Source: Paenibacillus sp. FSL R10-2734 (lineage in GTDB: Bacteria > Bacillota > Bacilli > Paenibacillales > Paenibacillaceae). Taken from it: a stretch of DNA of 64,000 nucleotides. Location: NCBI RefSeq assembly GCF_037963865.1, contig NZ_CP150170.1, positions 5,022,001 through 5,086,000 on the forward strand. The letters are read 5' to 3'. Shown piece after piece: positions 1 through 10,910 of the stretch. A program made the translations under genes and the position numbers. The number at the start of each line of letters is the position of its first letter. The first letter of the stretch is position 1. The notes below the pieces were generated by a model, which saw only the letters and a list, made by a program, of their open reading frames with translations, was not told where the DNA came from and searched no databases.

Positions 1-252
1 ATTCCGCCCCTCTGCATCCGCAAAGCCGAAATTGGCCTTCAGCTTCTCAGCATCTAGATAAGCTTTTGTCTGCTGCATGCTTGCAGTTGGTGATGGCTCT
101 GCGCTTGGAGGAATGGTTGGAGAAGCCTGTAAAGTTTCCGCACTCTGTTCTGGTGTTGACTCGGAATGATCGCCATCGCTGGTCAACGAGTTGTTGCTAG
201 AACAACCCACCAACATAAGAACAATAAAGAAACTCACCAAGCGCTTATTCAT
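1..252 (-). CDS. Lipoprotein, N-terminal part only
   Basis: This is the 5' end of a minus-strand gene that runs off the left edge of the window. The ATG at 252 follows a strong GGAGG Shine-Dalgarno. The first residues (MNKRLVSFFIVLMLVGCSSN) form a lipoprotein signal with lipobox LVGC, so the mature protein should be lipid-anchored outside the membrane. A Ser/Thr/Pro/Glu-rich linker follows, typical of surface lipoproteins. The functional domain lies outside the window, so no role can be assigned. It lies 20 bp downstream of the cysK stop on the same strand and may be co-transcribed with it. Confidence 0.75.
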   Translation of the reverse strand, partial: MNKRLVSFFIVLMLVGCSSNNSLTSDGDHSESTPEQSAETLQASPTIPPSAEPSPTASMQQTKAYLDAEKLKANFGFADAEGRN

Positions 253-272
253 TCTTATTCCTCCAAACGAAG

Positions 273-1193
273 TTAGAATATTCCCATGCTCAGGTAACGT
301 TCTCCCGCATCAGGTGCAATGCACAGCACTCGCTTGCCAGGTCCGAGGCGCCGTGCTTCCTGCAAAGCTGTCCATACTGCGGCACCACCGGATGGACCAA
401 GCAGAATCCCTTCCTGTGCGGCCAGTGCTCTCACCGTCTTCAATGCATCTTCATCCGAAACCTGAACGATTTCATCGTAGACCTTCGTATTCAGAATGGC
501 GGGTATGAAGCCCGGACTGGTTCCAACCAGCTTATGCGGTCCGGGCTTTCCACCGGATAACACTGGCGAGCCTTGTGGCTCAACAACAAGAATTCGAATA
601 TCAGGAAGCTGCTCACGCAACACTTCTCCAGTTCCCGTTATCGTGCCTCCAGTTCCTGAAGAAGCAACGAACACATCCAGCTTCCCTTCCATTTGCTCCA
701 TAATTTCAAGAGCTGTCGTTATCCGGTGAATATCAGGGTTCGCCTTATTCTCGAATTGCTGTGGGATAAAGCTGTTCGCCACTTTTTTCCCCAGCTCAAT
801 CGCTTTTGCTATAGCTCCCGGCATCCGCTCCGCAGCAGGAGTCAGTACAACTTCAGCACCATAAGCCTTTAGAATATTGATTCGTTCCTTGGTCATATTG
901 TCCGGCATGACAAGAATCGCTTTATACCCTTTTGCAGCGGCATTCATGGCTAAGCCAATGCCTGTATTCCCGCTTGTCGGCTCTATAATGGTCCCTCCGG
1001 GTTTCAAATGCCCATCAAGTTCAGCTTGCAAAATCAGATTATAAGCGGCTCTGTCCTTTACACTGCCACTGGGATTAAAGCGTTCCAGCTTCACATATAG
1101 TTCTGCATCTTGGGGTGTGGTCATCCGATTTAGTCGCACAACCGGTGTATTCCCAATTAGCTCAGTTATATTGTTAACAACAAGGGGTGTCAT
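273..1193 (-). CDS. cysK: Cysteine synthase (O-acetylserine sulfhydrylase)
   Basis: A 306-residue PLP enzyme expected to make L-cysteine from O-acetylserine and sulfide in the cytoplasm. Family motifs are intact: the PLP-binding lysine K46 in NPSGSVKDR, the substrate loop TSGNTG (73-78), the phosphate-binding GTGGT (180-184), and PSGG (267-270), which contacts the PLP pyridine nitrogen. Length matches CysK/CysM. The ATG start follows GGAGG. The related cystathionine-beta-synthase-like enzymes of mccA type share these motifs, but no mccB or mtn neighbour is present, so plain CysK is preferred. No T-box or S-box leader is recognisable in the short upstream gap. Confidence 0.93.
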   Translation of the reverse strand: MTPLVVNNITELIGNTPVVRLNRMTTPQDAELYVKLERFNPSGSVKDRAAYNLILQAELDGHLKPGGTIIEPTSGNTGIGLAMNAAAKGYKAILVMPDNMTKERINILKAYGAEVVLTPAAERMPGAIAKAIELGKKVANSFIPQQFENKANPDIHRITTALEIMEQMEGKLDVFVASSGTGGTITGTGEVLREQLPDIRILVVEPQGSPVLSGGKPGPHKLVGTSPGFIPAILNTKVYDEIVQVSDEDALKTVRALAAQEGILLGPSGGAAVWTALQEARRLGPGKRVLCIAPDAGERYLSMGIF

Positions 1194-1283
1194 ACATAGA
1201 GCCTCCTTTATTACTTTACATACCCTTCATTGTAACTGGATAGCCACCTGCTGTCGATTCTGGAACTTGCAGTCTCCTCACTA

Positions 1284-1317
1284 TAAAAAGCCGCCTCCCA
1301 TACTTACCGGAGGCGGC
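1284..1317 (-). terminator. Intrinsic terminator of the GH87 gene
   Basis: Perfect 9-bp stem GCCGCCTCC/GGAGGCGGC with a 10-nt loop, followed on the minus strand by TTTTTAT. It lies 33 bp past the stop codon of the GH87 gene and separates it from cysK. Confidence 0.9.
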
Positions 1318-1349
1318 TTCATCATAGCTGACAACAGCTGATCTACAGT

Positions 1350-5222
<3,873 letters not shown>

Positions 5223-5263
5223 TAGAGAACCACCTCCCAAAGTTTTGTGAAGCTATGCAGCTA

Positions 5264-5302
5264 TTAAGAATGCGCTTTCAAAAAAGTATTGATATAGACA
5301 TT
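5264..5302 (-). CDS. Possible 12-codon leader peptide before GH87 gene
   Basis: An ATG preceded by a strong GTAGGAGGCGA Shine-Dalgarno opens a 12-codon frame (MSISILFLKAHS) that ends 41 bp before the glucanase start. The SD is as good as that of the main gene, which is why the frame is listed. It could be a translated leader or only a chance frame over the cre-like site. There is no protein-level evidence. Confidence 0.25.
   Translation of the reverse strand, partial: NVYINTFLKAHS
5267..5281 (-). promoter_or_regulatory. Candidate catabolite-responsive element (cre)
   Basis: Minus-strand TTGAAAGCGCATTCT fits the relaxed CcpA consensus WTGNAANCGNWNNCW at every constrained position. It lies about 45 bp upstream of the GH87 start, so CcpA repression of the glucanase on preferred sugars is a reasonable inference. 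The promoter itself is not clearly recognised. Confidence 0.5.
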
Positions 5303-5532
5303 CGCCTCCTACTACTGAGATGATTACGTTCTGACGAGACTCAAAACACTTTCCATTATTAGCTGCCAGTCCACAAACTAACTAATAATGGTAATAATAT
5401 AAGTTATAGGTAGATGAACGTCGATGGCGATTTCTATGCTTTATGTGTGGAATCTTCTCATTTAAGAAGAAATAACGTTGTTGTCCTTAAACCTCTCTAA
5501 ATTGGAACTGAGGGCATATATAAAAAATAAAT

Positions 5533-5572
5533 AGACCATTACATCTGGGCCAGGGGCAGGAAATAATGGTCT
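5533..5572 (-). terminator. Terminator of the Crp/Fnr gene
   Basis: An 8-bp perfect stem AGACCATT/AATGGTCT encloses 24 nt and is followed on the minus strand by ATTTATTTTTTAT. It lies 12 bp past the Crp/Fnr stop. The rest of the 360-bp gap up to the GH87 start holds the GH87 leader and no other gene that I can see. Confidence 0.6.
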
Positions 5573-5583
5573 TTAGAAATCTG

Positions 5584-6282
5584 CTATTCGTATAAATTCC
5601 CGTTCGCCAGCTCTGCCAGCTTTCCTTCATCCAATACGCTTAGGCGTCCACGATTTCTTGTAATAATTCCTTCATCAATGAACCGACGCACGATCCGGTT
5701 AAGATGCCGATAGCTAGTACCAAGCAATTCTGCTGTCTCTATAAGGCTGGAGGTTCGAATCTCCTCCACACGGCGGTCACCGTTTTTATCGGCGAATAAA
5801 GACATCAAATAACTGGCAAATCGATTCTCCACAGGATACAGCAGGTTTAGTGCGGAAGCTTGGCCAAGCGTATGTAATTTGTGACTAAGTTCCCCTACGA
5901 GAAAACGTAATAAAGCTGTGTTTTCCTCAAGCTCTCTTAGCAGTAATCTTCTCCCCGCAAAAAGAATCAAGCTCTCGCCCACAGATTCCACTTGATTTTT
6001 AACTGGAAAGCGATGAAGCAGCTCGACATCCCCAATAACAGATATCGGGTTTGTAAACCGAACCAGCATAGACTTGCCATTTGGCAGCAGCGTCTGAATT
6101 TTGAGCTTGCCCTCGACCAATATAAACATTCCTTCTAATTGATCGCCAACCAAACACAGCTTTTCTTCATCCGCATAACGTCTCAATTCCATTTTATGCG
6201 TTACCAGCGGGCTAAAAATTCCGTCCAGACCGTTCTTCACTGCCAAGGCACGGACAGCTTCACGGTCATTTATCGTTTGCAT
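5584..6282 (-). CDS. Crp/Fnr-family transcriptional regulator, YeiL-like
   Basis: A 232-residue one-component regulator. Residues about 20-130 form a cyclic-nucleotide-binding-type beta-barrel (GDQLEGMFILVEGKL, then VIGDVELL). Residues about 150-220 hold a winged helix with recognition stretch LLGTSYRHLNRIVRR. I see no N-terminal cysteine cluster of the Fnr type, so an iron-sulfur sensor is unlikely. Overall it resembles YeiL-like members, whose ligand is not established. It is monocistronic, with a terminator on each side. Targets cannot be read from the context. Confidence 0.8.
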   Translation of the reverse strand: MQTINDREAVRALAVKNGLDGIFSPLVTHKMELRRYADEEKLCLVGDQLEGMFILVEGKLKIQTLLPNGKSMLVRFTNPISVIGDVELLHRFPVKNQVESVGESLILFAGRRLLLRELEENTALLRFLVGELSHKLHTLGQASALNLLYPVENRFASYLMSLFADKNGDRRVEEIRTSSLIETAELLGTSYRHLNRIVRRFIDEGIITRNRGRLSVLDEGKLAELANGNLYE

Positions 6283-6336
6283 GTGGCGCCCCCTCTATTG
6301 TTGTGCTCAAATAAGTGTAATTTAGAATACCCCACA

Positions 6337-6360
6337 AAAAAAGGACATATGTCCTTTTTT
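6337..6360. terminator. 24-bp perfect palindrome, bidirectional terminator or operator
   Basis: AGGACATATGTCCT is flanked by A-tract and T-tract so that 24 bp are exactly self-complementary. As RNA it forms a short hairpin with U-tracts on either strand, which would serve as terminator for the minus-strand gene ending at 6383. Because it also lies 55-78 bp upstream of the Crp/Fnr start, binding by a dimeric regulator cannot be excluded. Confidence 0.6.
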
Positions 6361-6382
6361 GAAAAGTATTTCCCAATATACC

Positions 6383-6910
6383 TTACATCACAACAGAGTC
6401 CACACTATAACGGATCATATTCACTTTGTGATCATGTAACCAAAATTCTACATTCCAATGATTTATTTTATCCACATACCCAATAATATCAGCCCCTTGC
6501 TCTCCTCTTTTATAGTATGAAGAGCCGTAAGCTTCAATCACATCATCTGCAGAAGACCCCACATGAATACCTTTGGCAGTTCTCATCTTATGATCGGAAT
6601 AGACGCTGATTAGAATGATTTTATCATCTCCACGCGCTGTCGCTACTGTCGTCTCGTTATTCAAATTATAATATTGATAACGCTCCATATCGTCACGTGG
6701 TTTAGGTGCCCGTGAGATCGATTCAAGGCTCTGAAGTAGCTTAATGTCTCCCAGACTTTCCTGTTCTAGATTGCTGCTGGATACACGAGAGTAATGATTT
6801 AGCCTTGGTGCATTGTACAAATAAATATGATAGATCCCATAACTTAAGCCTACCGTAATAAAAATGATGATAAATGACCAACCTCTTTTAAGTGGTTTCT
6901 TCCTCACCAA
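6383..6910 (-). CDS. Membrane-anchored hypothetical protein
   Basis: About 175 residues, family not recognised. One N-terminal transmembrane segment (FIIIFITVGLSYGIYHIYLY) follows a basic start, so the rest should be extracytoplasmic. The C-terminal half has the pattern GIHVGSSADDVIEAYG, which resembles small repeats in secreted Firmicute proteins where a turn precedes a helix and Tyr-Gly. The start is uncertain. An ATG at 6931 lacks a Shine-Dalgarno, whereas AGAAGGTGAG lies just before TTG at 6910 and GTG at 6907, so the TTG is preferred. Monocistronic, between the palindromic terminator and the divergent SgrR-like gene. Confidence 0.6.
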   Translation of the reverse strand: MVRKKPLKRGWSFIIIFITVGLSYGIYHIYLYNAPRLNHYSRVSSSNLEQESLGDIKLLQSLESISRAPKPRDDMERYQYYNLNNETTVATARGDDKIILISVYSDHKMRTAKGIHVGSSADDVIEAYGSSYYKRGEQGADIIGYVDKINHWNVEFWLHDHKVNMIRYSVDSVVM

Positions 6911-7090
6911 TATCTCACCTTCTTCTAACATTTACTGTGCAAAATACTTCTCTAGCTCACGCTGCGCCCGATATTCTAGGAAATTCAAGGACTGCCACTA
7001 ACTTTCTTATCCTTATTTTAAGTGATAAAATAAGAAAAAAAAGAGAAAGAATTTTTTAATAATTTCCTATTTTATGAAGGGACCTAAACC

Positions 7091-8773
7091 ATGAAGCTGC
7101 ATAGCCAATATTTAAAACTGCATTCTCAGTTTGGGGGAGCGACAGAAATCTCAGTTACTATGGATGAGCTAGCGTTGACCTTCGGATGTACACACCGCAA
7201 TGCCTTGCACATAGTGAATAAAATGATGCAGCTAGAATGGATCCAATGGACGCCTAAACGCGGGCGCGGAAGCCGTTCCTTGTTACAGTTCCTTGTTCCT
7301 TCCGAAGAAATTGCGCTTCAATCCATGATGCAGGCCATAAGCCGTAAAGATGTGCACAAAGCCATTGAAGGCATCAAAACCCATGCCAGCTCCTCCTCGT
7401 TGCAGGATACATTACAAGGTTGGCTGCTGACCTATTTTGGCCATCATTCTGAAATCCTTAGTGATAAACAGATTGATACTCTGCGGCTTCCCATCACGCA
7501 GCAGCTACATACCTTCGATCCACTCCATATGAATCTACTCGCAGAGTCCTTTGTTTCCAGTCATGTCTTCGACGGACTAGTGAGGCGCAGCGGAGAACGG
7601 GATAAGATTGTGCCAAGTCTTGCTCACGCTTGGGAAGTGGATGAGAGCCGTACCATCTGGACTTTTTTTCTGCGCAAGGAAGTGTTGTTCCATCATGGAA
7701 AAGTACTTACGGCTAAAGATGTAGTCTATTCCTTGGGACGGCTGATGCGAACCTCAAAGCGAACACTCTATAGCTATATTTTCAAAGAAATTCAGCGGGT
7801 CAGCGCACTAAATCCATCCACTGTTCAAATTACGCTTAAGCAGCCCAATGAGCTATTTCTCCCTTTCTTGTGCACGAGCAGAGCCGCTATTGTTCCGCGT
7901 GATTTAGAAGAAATGGACGAACATACCTTTGGCCGCAGACCGGTGGGGACAGGACCATTCAAGGTTGTAGACATGAACGAGGACACTTGTGTGCTGGAGG
8001 TTTTTCCTTATTATTTCCAAGGACGAGCTCATTTGGATCGAGTTGAAATACTCTATGTTCCGTGGGATACCGAGACCAGTTCCTCAGATACTGGTTCAGC
8101 TTTTCATGTGATTCAGAACCCTTCATCCACCAATTCTTCATCTTGGAGCCGGATTCATTCGGAGTCCTACATTCGTAAATTCGTTACCTGCAACACGCAA
8201 AAAAAGGGACCGCTTAGCGACCCCCTTCTTCGAGCAAAGATAGTATCCTGTTTAAAAAACGATTCTGCATCTATTGTGCAAGAGGAGATAGAAGATCAAG
8301 AAATCAAACTGCAAATATCGACCATTCCGCAATATGCTAGCGATGCTGAGTTCATTGCTGCTAAACTTGGGCATCAAGCTTATTCGTGTACTGTTGTTTC
8401 CGTATCTCCAGAAGAATTCAAAGGACCCGTCCGGCTGGAATCTGACCTGATAGTCTTCTCTTTATATCGTGACGAGGATGAACAGCTTCGTTTATTTGAT
8501 CTATACCTTACGCTTTCCCAGCATATAGAACCGCATACCCGGGCAGATATTGAAGGCTGGTTATACACGATTGCAAGGGAACCTAACCCTGAGGCTAGAT
8601 CTGAAAGCTTTAGTGTCATTGAGAACCGCCTTATCGGGGAGCATCATCTGCATATCTTGTATGAAAAACCCACCCAAACCGCTTATCTCCCCTCAGTCCG
8701 AGGCGTAAGCTTCAATAGTCAGGGCTGGGTAGATCTTCGTCATTTGTGGTTTCCGCCGCTGCTTCCTTCCTAA
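7091..8773 (+). CDS. SgrR-family regulator with solute-binding domain
   Basis: 560 residues. The N-terminal about 95 residues form an SgrR-type winged helix (TMDELALTFGCTHRNALHIV, then a basic GRGSR wing). From about 140 to 400 the protein resembles a peptide/oligopeptide-type solute-binding domain (SBP_bac_5): VSSHVFDGLVRR, AHAWEVDESRTIWTFFLRK, FHHGKVLTAKDVVYSLGRL. There is no signal peptide, so it should bind a small ligand in the cytoplasm and couple it to DNA binding. In many genomes such proteins sit beside a transporter. None is adjacent here, so the regulated target is unknown. It is transcribed divergently from the 6383-6910 gene. Confidence 0.85.
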   Translation: MKLHSQYLKLHSQFGGATEISVTMDELALTFGCTHRNALHIVNKMMQLEWIQWTPKRGRGSRSLLQFLVPSEEIALQSMMQAISRKDVHKAIEGIKTHASSSSLQDTLQGWLLTYFGHHSEILSDKQIDTLRLPITQQLHTFDPLHMNLLAESFVSSHVFDGLVRRSGERDKIVPSLAHAWEVDESRTIWTFFLRKEVLFHHGKVLTAKDVVYSLGRLMRTSKRTLYSYIFKEIQRVSALNPSTVQITLKQPNELFLPFLCTSRAAIVPRDLEEMDEHTFGRRPVGTGPFKVVDMNEDTCVLEVFPYYFQGRAHLDRVEILYVPWDTETSSSDTGSAFHVIQNPSSTNSSSWSRIHSESYIRKFVTCNTQKKGPLSDPLLRAKIVSCLKNDSASIVQEEIEDQEIKLQISTIPQYASDAEFIAAKLGHQAYSCTVVSVSPEEFKGPVRLESDLIVFSLYRDEDEQLRLFDLYLTLSQHIEPHTRADIEGWLYTIAREPNPEARSESFSVIENRLIGEHHLHILYEKPTQTAYLPSVRGVSFNSQGWVDLRHLWFPPLLPS

Positions 8774-8788
8774 TCTAATTCGGAACGG

Positions 8789-9283
8789 TTAGTGGCTGGT
8801 GGAAGGCAGGCTGTCTATAAGCCCTTTCCCAATCACATTAGCCGAAACTGGCTGCTTCCCGATTTCTCTAGCCCAGACTGACAATTGACCTACATGATGA
8901 ATCTCATGAGCTATTACATGACGCATCACTTCACCCCAAGCATCAGTCATAATCCGACCGTCCGCCAGGTGATCCTCAAAAATATTCCGCTCCAACCCCT
9001 CATGCCAAGAAAGTACAAAGGATTCCACCTCAGACCGGAATTTCGCATCCAGCTCTCTTACCTGCGGCAAAGACTTGTAATGCTCGAAGTCCTCCTGAAA
9101 ATCCGGTTTACCTTGCAGCACTTGAATCCAGCTCCACTCAACATCAGCTATATGAAAGAGGGTCTTAAGAATGCTTCCTACACCGCCAGTACGTGTTGCA
9201 AGCAGCTCTTCCTCAGAAATATTCTCACACCATTCGTACCATTGTTCACGAACCATCCAGTTATATTGAAAGAATGTTTGCAA
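8789..9283 (-). CDS. DinB-family metalloenzyme-like protein
   Basis: 164 residues with the four-helix DinB/YfiT fold. Candidate metal ligands are the histidine of LFHIADVEWSW near residue 46 and the HEIHHVGQL motif near 130. The start is TTG, placed 8 nt after AAAAGGAGG. Members of this family include thiol-dependent S-transferases (bacillithiol) and proteins of unknown activity, and the substrate is not evident. It is the last gene of a compact minus-strand cluster (kinase, lipoprotein, mini-ORF, GNAT, DinB), 15 bp after the GNAT stop. Confidence 0.85.
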   Translation of the reverse strand: MQTFFQYNWMVREQWYEWCENISEEELLATRTGGVGSILKTLFHIADVEWSWIQVLQGKPDFQEDFEHYKSLPQVRELDAKFRSEVESFVLSWHEGLERNIFEDHLADGRIMTDAWGEVMRHVIAHEIHHVGQLSVWAREIGKQPVSANVIGKGLIDSLPSTSH

Positions 9284-9298
9284 AACTAAAACCTCCTT

Positions 9299-9742
9299 TT
9301 AATGGGAACTTAGATGCTTCCGGTACCCCTCCACCTTCTCATCTCTATACCCTAACGATTCATAAAAAATATGCGCTTCCTTCCGCTTCTCACCGGAGAC
9401 TAAAATGATATATAAACAATCCCTTTCATGGGCCATTTCTTCAATGGCGAGCATCAGTTTTTTGCCAACGCCTTGACGACGGGCCCGTGAGGAAACCACC
9501 ACATTCTCAATTACCATAAACGGCTTGCAATCCCCAATTAGGTCATGACAAATAATACCCATCAAAGACCCCATCAACTCCCCATCCACAAAAGCGCCCA
9601 GCAATATGTACCGACTATCCGCCTTAATTACTTTAAATACTTGTTCCAGTTTATTAGGGTTCGAAGGTTGATTCATCAGCTCTTGATATAACTCACCAAG
9701 TTCAGTAAGAGACTCCAATTCTATTTCTTTAATAACGATCAT
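9299..9742 (-). CDS. GNAT-family N-acetyltransferase
   Basis: 147 residues covering one GNAT domain. The acetyl-CoA-binding motif A is clear: VVSSRARRQGVGKKLMLAIE (around 88-107), followed by the C-terminal YIILVSGEKRKEAHIFYESL with its Tyr general-acid position. The acceptor is unknown. It sits in the compact cluster between the 35-codon mini-ORF and the DinB gene. Confidence 0.88.
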   Translation of the reverse strand: MIVIKEIELESLTELGELYQELMNQPSNPNKLEQVFKVIKADSRYILLGAFVDGELMGSLMGIICHDLIGDCKPFMVIENVVVSSRARRQGVGKKLMLAIEEMAHERDCLYIILVSGEKRKEAHIFYESLGYRDEKVEGYRKHLSSH

Positions 9743-9767
9743 GATTATTCATCCTGCTTTCCTTAAT

Positions 9768-9875
9768 TTATAGACCTTGTTCATACATATACAGCTCACC
9801 ATTCCGTGGATAAAATATCCGCTTTCCATTATAACCTCTGTGGGCCAGCTGTTGTGCTAATACCTTCATTTTCAT
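9768..9875 (-). CDS. 35-codon ORF inside the kinase-to-DinB cluster
   Basis: An ATG (9875) only 6 bp after the lipoprotein stop opens a frame encoding MKMKVLAQQLAHRGYNGKR and on to a Tyr/Glu-containing end (35 residues), closing 25 bp before the GNAT start. There is no signal or membrane segment and the protein is basic. The Shine-Dalgarno is weak (GTGGAA), so translation would depend on coupling to the lipoprotein gene. I do not recognise the sequence. It may be a real microprotein or the remnant of a longer gene. Confidence 0.4.
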   Translation of the reverse strand: MKMKVLAQQLAHRGYNGKRIFYPRNGELYMYEQGL

Positions 9876-9881
9876 ATTCCA

Positions 9882-10328
9882 CTATTTACGAACCTTCAGC
9901 TCAAATTCATCCTTCTGCCCATCCCACTCAACAACGACCTTAATGACAGAGTCCTCCTGTTCAAAAGCCCCGCTCCCGGATCTCTCGGACTTCAACTCAC
10001 TCCTTACACCCTTAGCGTCTGTTAAGGTTCTACTACCTCGCCCTGCTGTTCCTTCATAACTATATTTAAAGTCCTGTATCGTATCCAGATCTGATTGTTC
10101 CCCTTTATACTTAAGCTCCAATGTAGAATGCTGTGAAGTTTCATAATCAGCTCTTTCGCCTTTTTTATCGATGAACTTCTCTGTTGCCTTTTGTACATAT
10201 TCTGCCGACCACACTTCCCCTTCACCTGTAAAGGTATAGTTATGCTTATAAGTAGTGGTATTGCAAGCAGCAAGAAGAAATATCATCATCCCAGACAGCA
10301 CCAGCGTACGCAGCTTCTTAATCATCAT
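9882..10328 (-). CDS. Lipoprotein of unknown function
   Basis: 148 residues starting after AGGAGG. The signal peptide ends in lipobox LLAAC (Cys about 21), giving a lipid-anchored mature domain of about 127 residues. The mature part is polar and beta-strand-like with alternating Tyr/Thr (YKHNYTFTGEGEVWSAEY) and ends on a basic VRK. No family is recognised, although similar lipoproteins that begin their mature part with a Tyr-rich strand pair are common in Paenibacillus. It shares a tight transcription unit with the upstream kinase (16-bp gap). Confidence 0.7.
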   Translation of the reverse strand: MMIKKLRTLVLSGMMIFLLAACNTTTYKHNYTFTGEGEVWSAEYVQKATEKFIDKKGERADYETSQHSTLELKYKGEQSDLDTIQDFKYSYEGTAGRGSRTLTDAKGVRSELKSERSGSGAFEQEDSVIKVVVEWDGQKDEFELKVRK

Positions 10329-10344
10329 GGGTTCCTCCTGATTC

Positions 10345-10875
10345 CTAAGATTTTAAATAGTTCAGCACGACTTCAACTCGCTCTTGGGTCGTTAAATCTC
10401 CCTCTAATCGCAAAATAGGACATTTCAACGCGGACATCCATTCCTCATGTAGTACCTTGCTTCTGACTTCAACTCCTGCGGTATCATATAAAGCGGCCCA
10501 TTCCATAAATGTCTGATTCGCTTCGTATTTACTCCCACCTGGTAAAATATTATCACCATATCTCTCGTATTCTCTAGCTTTTAAACGATTTAAACGGATC
10601 TCCTGCGGTATCCATAGAAAAATAACCAAGTCAAAACAAGACCGAAGTCCATCCCCCCAGCCGCAAACTGCACCGCTCAGAATCCATGGCTCCTTTTGAG
10701 CTAAGTCCTGCTTGAGTCTTGTTAATCTATCGTTGATCTCACGCTGCTTAGTAAATTTATACTTCCAGAAATAGTCATCACTATCCAATTGAACATGAGG
10801 CAACACTTTGGCTAATTCCTGACCTAGCGTGCTAGTTCCTACTCCAGATGCACCCATGATGTGAATTCTTCGCAT
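10345..10875 (-). CDS. Small P-loop kinase, adenylate/shikimate-kinase-like
   Basis: 176 residues, P-loop NTPase of the nucleoside-kinase type. The Walker A motif GASGVGTST is at residues 8-16. HVQLDSDDYFW near 30 is a substrate-proximal acidic strand, WILSGAV is the second strand, and RLNRLKAREYERYG is a lid-like arginine segment. The same arrangement is seen in FlaR/topology-modulation-type AAA proteins, whose substrates are mostly unproven. It is the first gene of the minus-strand cluster, with ATG after GGGGGG. Function beyond ATP-dependent small-molecule phosphorylation is not inferred. Confidence 0.75.
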   Translation of the reverse strand: MRRIHIMGASGVGTSTLGQELAKVLPHVQLDSDDYFWKYKFTKQREINDRLTRLKQDLAQKEPWILSGAVCGWGDGLRSCFDLVIFLWIPQEIRLNRLKAREYERYGDNILPGGSKYEANQTFMEWAALYDTAGVEVRSKVLHEEWMSALKCPILRLEGDLTTQERVEVVLNYLKS

Positions 10876-10910
10876 GTATTCCCCCCAGATTAACTTTTCA
10901 TTTTGGAATA

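Noticed and set aside
1194..1283. T-box or S-box riboswitch upstream of cysK
   Set aside because: The gap is about 90 bp and shows none of the conserved boxes; only the preceding gene's terminator.
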